From: Streptomyces corallincola
Lineage (GTDB): Bacteria; Actinomycetota; Actinomycetes; Streptomycetales; Streptomycetaceae
Direction: 5' to 3'
DNA length: 64,000 nucleotides
Assembly (NCBI RefSeq): GCF_019104725.1
Contig: NZ_JAHRXF010000002.1
Location: 1-64,000, forward strand
In this document: one piece after another, positions 61,363 to 64,000 of the stretch
Layout of the letters: each line of letters starts with the position of its first letter
How positions within the stretch are numbered: position 1 is the stretch's first letter
The notes under the pieces: model-generated
The model's input: only the letters and a program-made list of their open reading frames with translations
Databases searched by the model: none
Told to the model about the DNA's origin: nothing
Translations under genes and position numbers: made by a program

Positions 61363-62148
61363 ATGGTGGGGTCTCCACTGGACATCACCAGAGCCGACAG
61401 GGGAGGTGCGGCCACGTCCGAGGACCGGGGCGGAGTGCTGCGGCGCTTCCTCGGGGCGGGCAGGCCGAAATCCGTGACCGACACCGCTGCTCACGCCAGC
61501 CACACCGCCGGCTCCGATCCCGGCGAGACCCAGACCGCGACCTTCACCACCGACGCGGACGGGCAGGCGTGGACTCCGCCCAGCTGGGAGGAGATCGTCA
61601 GCACGCACAGCGGTCGGGTCTACCGCCTGGCCTACCGGCTCACGGGCAACCAGCACGACGCGGAGGACCTGACGCAAGAGGTCTTCGTGCGCGTCTTCCG
61701 CTCGCTGTCCACGTACTCCCCGGGCACCTTCGAGGGCTGGCTGCACCGGATCACCACCAACCTGTTCCTGGACATGGTCCGCCGCAAGCAGCGCATCCGC
61801 TTCGACGCGCTCGGCGAGGACGCGGCCGAGCGGCTGCCCAGCCGCGAGCCCAACCCCCAGCAGGTCTTCAACGACGCCCACTTCGACGCCGACGTGCAGC
61901 AGGCCCTGGACACCCTCGCGCCCGAGTTCCGCGCCGCCGTCGTCCTGTGCGACATCGAAGGACTGTCGTACGAGGAGATCGCCGCGACCCTCGGCGTGAA
62001 GCTCGGCACGGTCCGCTCCCGCATCCACCGCGGGCGCTCCCAGCTCCGCAAGGCGCTCGCGCACCGGTCCCCGGAGGCGCGCAAGGCCGAGCGGCGCTCG
62101 TTCATGGGGCGTGTCCCCGCGCTGGGAGGAGGGGGCGCGACGGCGTGA
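61363..62148 (+). CDS. ECF sigma factor, SigE (Rv1221)-like
   Basis: 261-residue ECF RNA polymerase sigma factor. After a non-conserved 85-residue N-terminus comes region 2 ([58 protein letters not shown]) and region 4 ([40 protein letters not shown]). ATG 61363 ([15 protein letters not shown]) is the likely start; upstream frames back to 61249 look non-coding. The anti-sigma gene follows with a 4-bp overlap. By neighbours and sequence it is the counterpart of mycobacterial SigE, an envelope-stress factor. Confidence 0.9.
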   Translation: MVGSPLDITRADRGGAATSEDRGGVLRRFLGAGRPKSVTDTAAHASHTAGSDPGETQTATFTTDADGQAWTPPSWEEIVSTHSGRVYRLAYRLTGNQHDAEDLTQEVFVRVFRSLSTYSPGTFEGWLHRITTNLFLDMVRRKQRIRFDALGEDAAERLPSREPNPQQVFNDAHFDADVQQALDTLAPEFRAAVVLCDIEGLSYEEIAATLGVKLGTVRSRIHRGRSQLRKALAHRSPEARKAERRSFMGRVPALGGGGATA

Positions 62149-63071
62149 GCGGCACACATCCCAAACCCCTGCACACCCGCTTCGCGGAACAGCACCTGGG
62201 CGACCGGCTCTCCGCCCTGGTGGACGGCGAGCTGGGCCACGAGACCCGCGAGCGCGTCCTCGCCCACCTGGCCACCTGCGCCCGGTGCAAGGCCGAGGCC
62301 GATGCCCAGCGGCGGCTGAAGAACGTGTTCGCCGAAGCGGCCCCGCCGCCGCCCTCCGCGAGCCTGCTCGCCCGCCTCCAGGGTCTGCCCGGCGGAGACG
62401 GCGACTCCCCGCTGTCCGGTCCCGGCCTGCCCGGCCGCGGCGGCGAGCCCGGCGTCTTCGACCTGCGCGGCGGCGACCGCTTCGCGTTCGGCTACGCCCC
62501 GGTCGGGCACACCCCGGCCGAGGAGCGCGGTTTCCGTATCCACCCGGTCGGCCGTCCCGAGGCCGAGCGCGGCTCCTCGCGCGGACTCAGGTTCGCCGTG
62601 GCCGCCGCCGGAGCGGTCTCCCTGGCCGCCGTCGCCCTCGGTGGGGTGACCACCGCGCTGCCGGGCGACAGCAGCGCCGAGGCCCGGACCGGCGCGGGCA
62701 GCGGCAGCGTCCTCCCGGCCCGCTCGGCGGGCGCGGTCCCGGCCACCCCCGAGACCCAGCGCCGCCGCACCCTCGCCGCCCAGCCCGCCCGGTCCGACGG
62801 CACCCCGGCCGCCGCGACCTCCCGCTCGGCCCCGCTGCTCCCCGGTATGCCGGCCCAGTCCACGGGCCCCGTCCGGGAGGCGGTCAACGAGACCACCACC
62901 CCCCTCATGGCGGGCGTGGCCGCCGTCTCCCCCCTGATACGCCCCCCGGGCCCGGTCACTCCCTACCCCCTCTCCGCTTGGACCGCCGCCCCACCGACCC
63001 CCACGAACACCCCCACCCCCACTCCGGCCACCACCCCCACCCCGACGCCCCGCGGTCACGAGTCCCGCTGA
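62145..63071 (+). CDS. Zinc-finger anti-sigma factor (RseA-like)
   Basis: 308-residue membrane anti-sigma factor for the adjacent ECF sigma factor. The ZAS motif is H41-x3-C45-x2-C48 ([11 protein letters not shown]). A single membrane helix lies near residue 150 ([20 protein letters not shown]). The external part is Pro/Thr/Ala-rich and ends in PTPTP repeats ([18 protein letters not shown]). GTG 62145 overlaps the sigma stop. Release by stress-triggered proteolysis is the usual mode for this family. The expected htrA protease gene is not next to it. Confidence 0.87.
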   Translation: MSGTHPKPLHTRFAEQHLGDRLSALVDGELGHETRERVLAHLATCARCKAEADAQRRLKNVFAEAAPPPPSASLLARLQGLPGGDGDSPLSGPGLPGRGGEPGVFDLRGGDRFAFGYAPVGHTPAEERGFRIHPVGRPEAERGSSRGLRFAVAAAGAVSLAAVALGGVTTALPGDSSAEARTGAGSGSVLPARSAGAVPATPETQRRRTLAAQPARSDGTPAAATSRSAPLLPGMPAQSTGPVREAVNETTTPLMAGVAAVSPLIRPPGPVTPYPLSAWTAAPPTPTNTPTPTPATTPTPTPRGHESR

Positions 63072-63219
63072 GCGGAACGGGGCGGACCGAGCGGGGCGCG
63101 GACGCGCTCCTGGGGGACCCTTCGCCCGGATCGGGTCGAAGTCTCCCCTCGGGGCAGTACCGGTACGGGCGGGGCGGCGGGTACCGTGGAGCGACCGAGG
63201 GCATCCCGAGGAGTGACTG

Positions 63220-63672
63220 GTGTTCAATGACATAGGGCCGCTGGAGCTGCTGACGCTCGTCGTCCTTGCGGTGATCGTCTTCGGACCGGACAAGCTGCCG
63301 AAGTTCATCCAGGACGTCACCCGGATGATCCGCAAGGTCCGGGAGTTCTCCGACAGCGCCAAGCAGGACATCCGCAGCGAACTGGGCCCGGAGTTCAAGG
63401 ACTTCGAGTTCGAGGACCTCAACCCCAAGACCTTCCTGCGTAAGCAGTTGGACAACGACGAGTTCGGCCTGCGGGACATCCGCAGCGGCTTCGACCTGAA
63501 GAAGGAGATGGCCGACGTCACCGACTCGGTCAACGGGCGGGACATCACGTCCGCCGCCTCCGCCGCCTCGGTCGTGCCCTCCGCCAACGGGTCCGGCCGG
63601 ATCGACATGACCAAGAAGCCCGAGCAGCCCGGCAAGGACGACCACCCGCCGTTCGACGCCGACGCCACCTGA
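63220..63672 (+). CDS. tatB: Sec-independent (Tat) translocase subunit TatB
   Basis: 150-residue Tat translocase component. The N-terminal FNDIGPLELLTLVVLAVIVF gives the short membrane helix, then the GPDKLPKFIQDVTRMIRKVR amphipathic helix with the conserved FGPDKLP hinge and a long charged region. The residue before the hinge helix and the length fit TatB rather than TatA. GTG 63220 has GAGGAG about 6 nt upstream. tatA and tatC are not in the window. The neighbourhood (sigma, anti-sigma, tatB) matches mycobacteria. Confidence 0.92.
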   Translation: MFNDIGPLELLTLVVLAVIVFGPDKLPKFIQDVTRMIRKVREFSDSAKQDIRSELGPEFKDFEFEDLNPKTFLRKQLDNDEFGLRDIRSGFDLKKEMADVTDSVNGRDITSAASAASVVPSANGSGRIDMTKKPEQPGKDDHPPFDADAT

Positions 63673-63979
63673 GCCGTCCGGTCGCCCGAGCCGTCCGAGT
63701 CGGCTGAGTCCTACGCGTCTTACGACCCGTCGGATTCCACTGACCCGGCGTCACCACCCCGCCCCTCCGTCGGACGTGACGCGTTTCATGGCGTTCCGAC
63801 CCCCTCCGACCCCCCCGGTACGACGCCAACGGAGCGTCAGCGGGGGCCACGCGCCGCCCGGTTTCCCGGCCGTCCCCGGCGGTGTGGATATGCTGCCGAG
63901 TCGTTGTGCGGACCGGAGGAGTACGCCCGAAGGGGGGCGGGCGGCCCCGGTCCGACGAGATCGAGGAGGCGTCCGGCAC

Positions 63980-64000
63980 ATGGAGACGACGAGTCGGGTG
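63980..64000 (+). CDS. Start of an unidentified gene (cut by window edge)
   Basis: ATG 63980 begins METTSRV and has GAGGAGG 9 nt upstream, an excellent ribosome binding site. Only seven codons are visible, so no family can be given. The 307-bp gap 63673-63979 otherwise shows no gene. By mycobacterial synteny an htrA-, Rv1225c- or mrp-like gene could follow. Confidence 0.45.

Overview
The window is chromosomal DNA of a Streptomyces-type actinomycete. It is very GC-rich with strong third-position G/C bias, uses many GTG and some TTG starts, has many 4-bp overlaps (ATGA, GTGA, TTGA), and carries mshB (mycothiol), a SpoIIE/HATPase signalling protein and a SPOR mini-protein. No rRNA, tRNA, CRISPR array, transposase or polyketide/NRPS gene was seen.

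Region 1 (1-5541): an amino-acid permease divergent from ispH, then polyphosphate glucokinase ppgK, a small membrane protein (DUF6542) and the GTPase gene ychF. Region 2 (about 5514-8288): a small accessory island inserted exactly at the 3' end of ychF. The last codons of ychF occur twice, at 5514-5541 and at 8261-8288, sharing a 12-bp identical core and then encoding the same residues with different codons. Inside both ends lie direct repeats of GTGCTGGGAT. I read this as the relic of an integrative element that used the ychF 3' end as attB and has lost its integrase. Its remaining cargo is an RHH/PIN (VapBC-like) toxin-antitoxin pair, a gene fragment, a tiny ORF and an N-terminally truncated TIGR04141/DUF6119 protein.

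Region 3 (8369-20619): core regulators. These are a GntR/HutC repressor, a SPOR mini-protein, a NUDIX hydrolase, a stand-alone HATPase, a PAS-PAS-GAF-PP2C-HATPase protein, a TPM-family-like helical membrane protein without its TPM domain, an oligopeptide-binding lipoprotein, and the ribosome GTPase typA. Region 4 (20620-39070): fifteen genes forming three complete Opp/Dpp peptide ABC transporters. Two (21180-27024 and 33440-39001) are closely related, same-strand copies with the same gene order. Between them, on the opposite strand, lies a distinct third system (27104-32984) whose binding protein has a C-terminal membrane anchor instead of a lipobox. A prolyl oligopeptidase-family peptidase follows, so import and breakdown of peptides sit side by side. 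From memory, the bldK operon and a sister operon occupy this position in S. coelicolor.

Region 5 (41562-64000): a stretch whose gene set and order resemble the Mycobacterium tuberculosis Rv1170-Rv1224 interval: mshB, DUF6113, (insert: PG-binding protein, ABC exporter, DesKR-like two-component system, SirB1-like protein, GNAT), fdxA, dapC, dapE, LOG-like protein, FolP2-like protein, DivIVA-domain protein, tag, enoyl-CoA hydratase, DUF3117, O-methyltransferase, SigE-like ECF sigma factor, zinc-finger anti-sigma factor and tatB. The htrA protease expected between anti-sigma and tatB is not there. Lysine/DAP biosynthesis (dapC, dapE), mycothiol, envelope stress (sigma/anti-sigma) and Tat export are the main functions.

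Several genes have a TANNNT -10 hexamer 6-7 nt upstream of the start codon (ispH, ppgK, the DUF6542 gene, the NUDIX gene, mshB, dapE, the peptidase gene and the response regulator), which predicts leaderless mRNAs and helps fix their starts. All coordinates and motif readings were made by eye; family names rest on recognised motifs, not on database searches.
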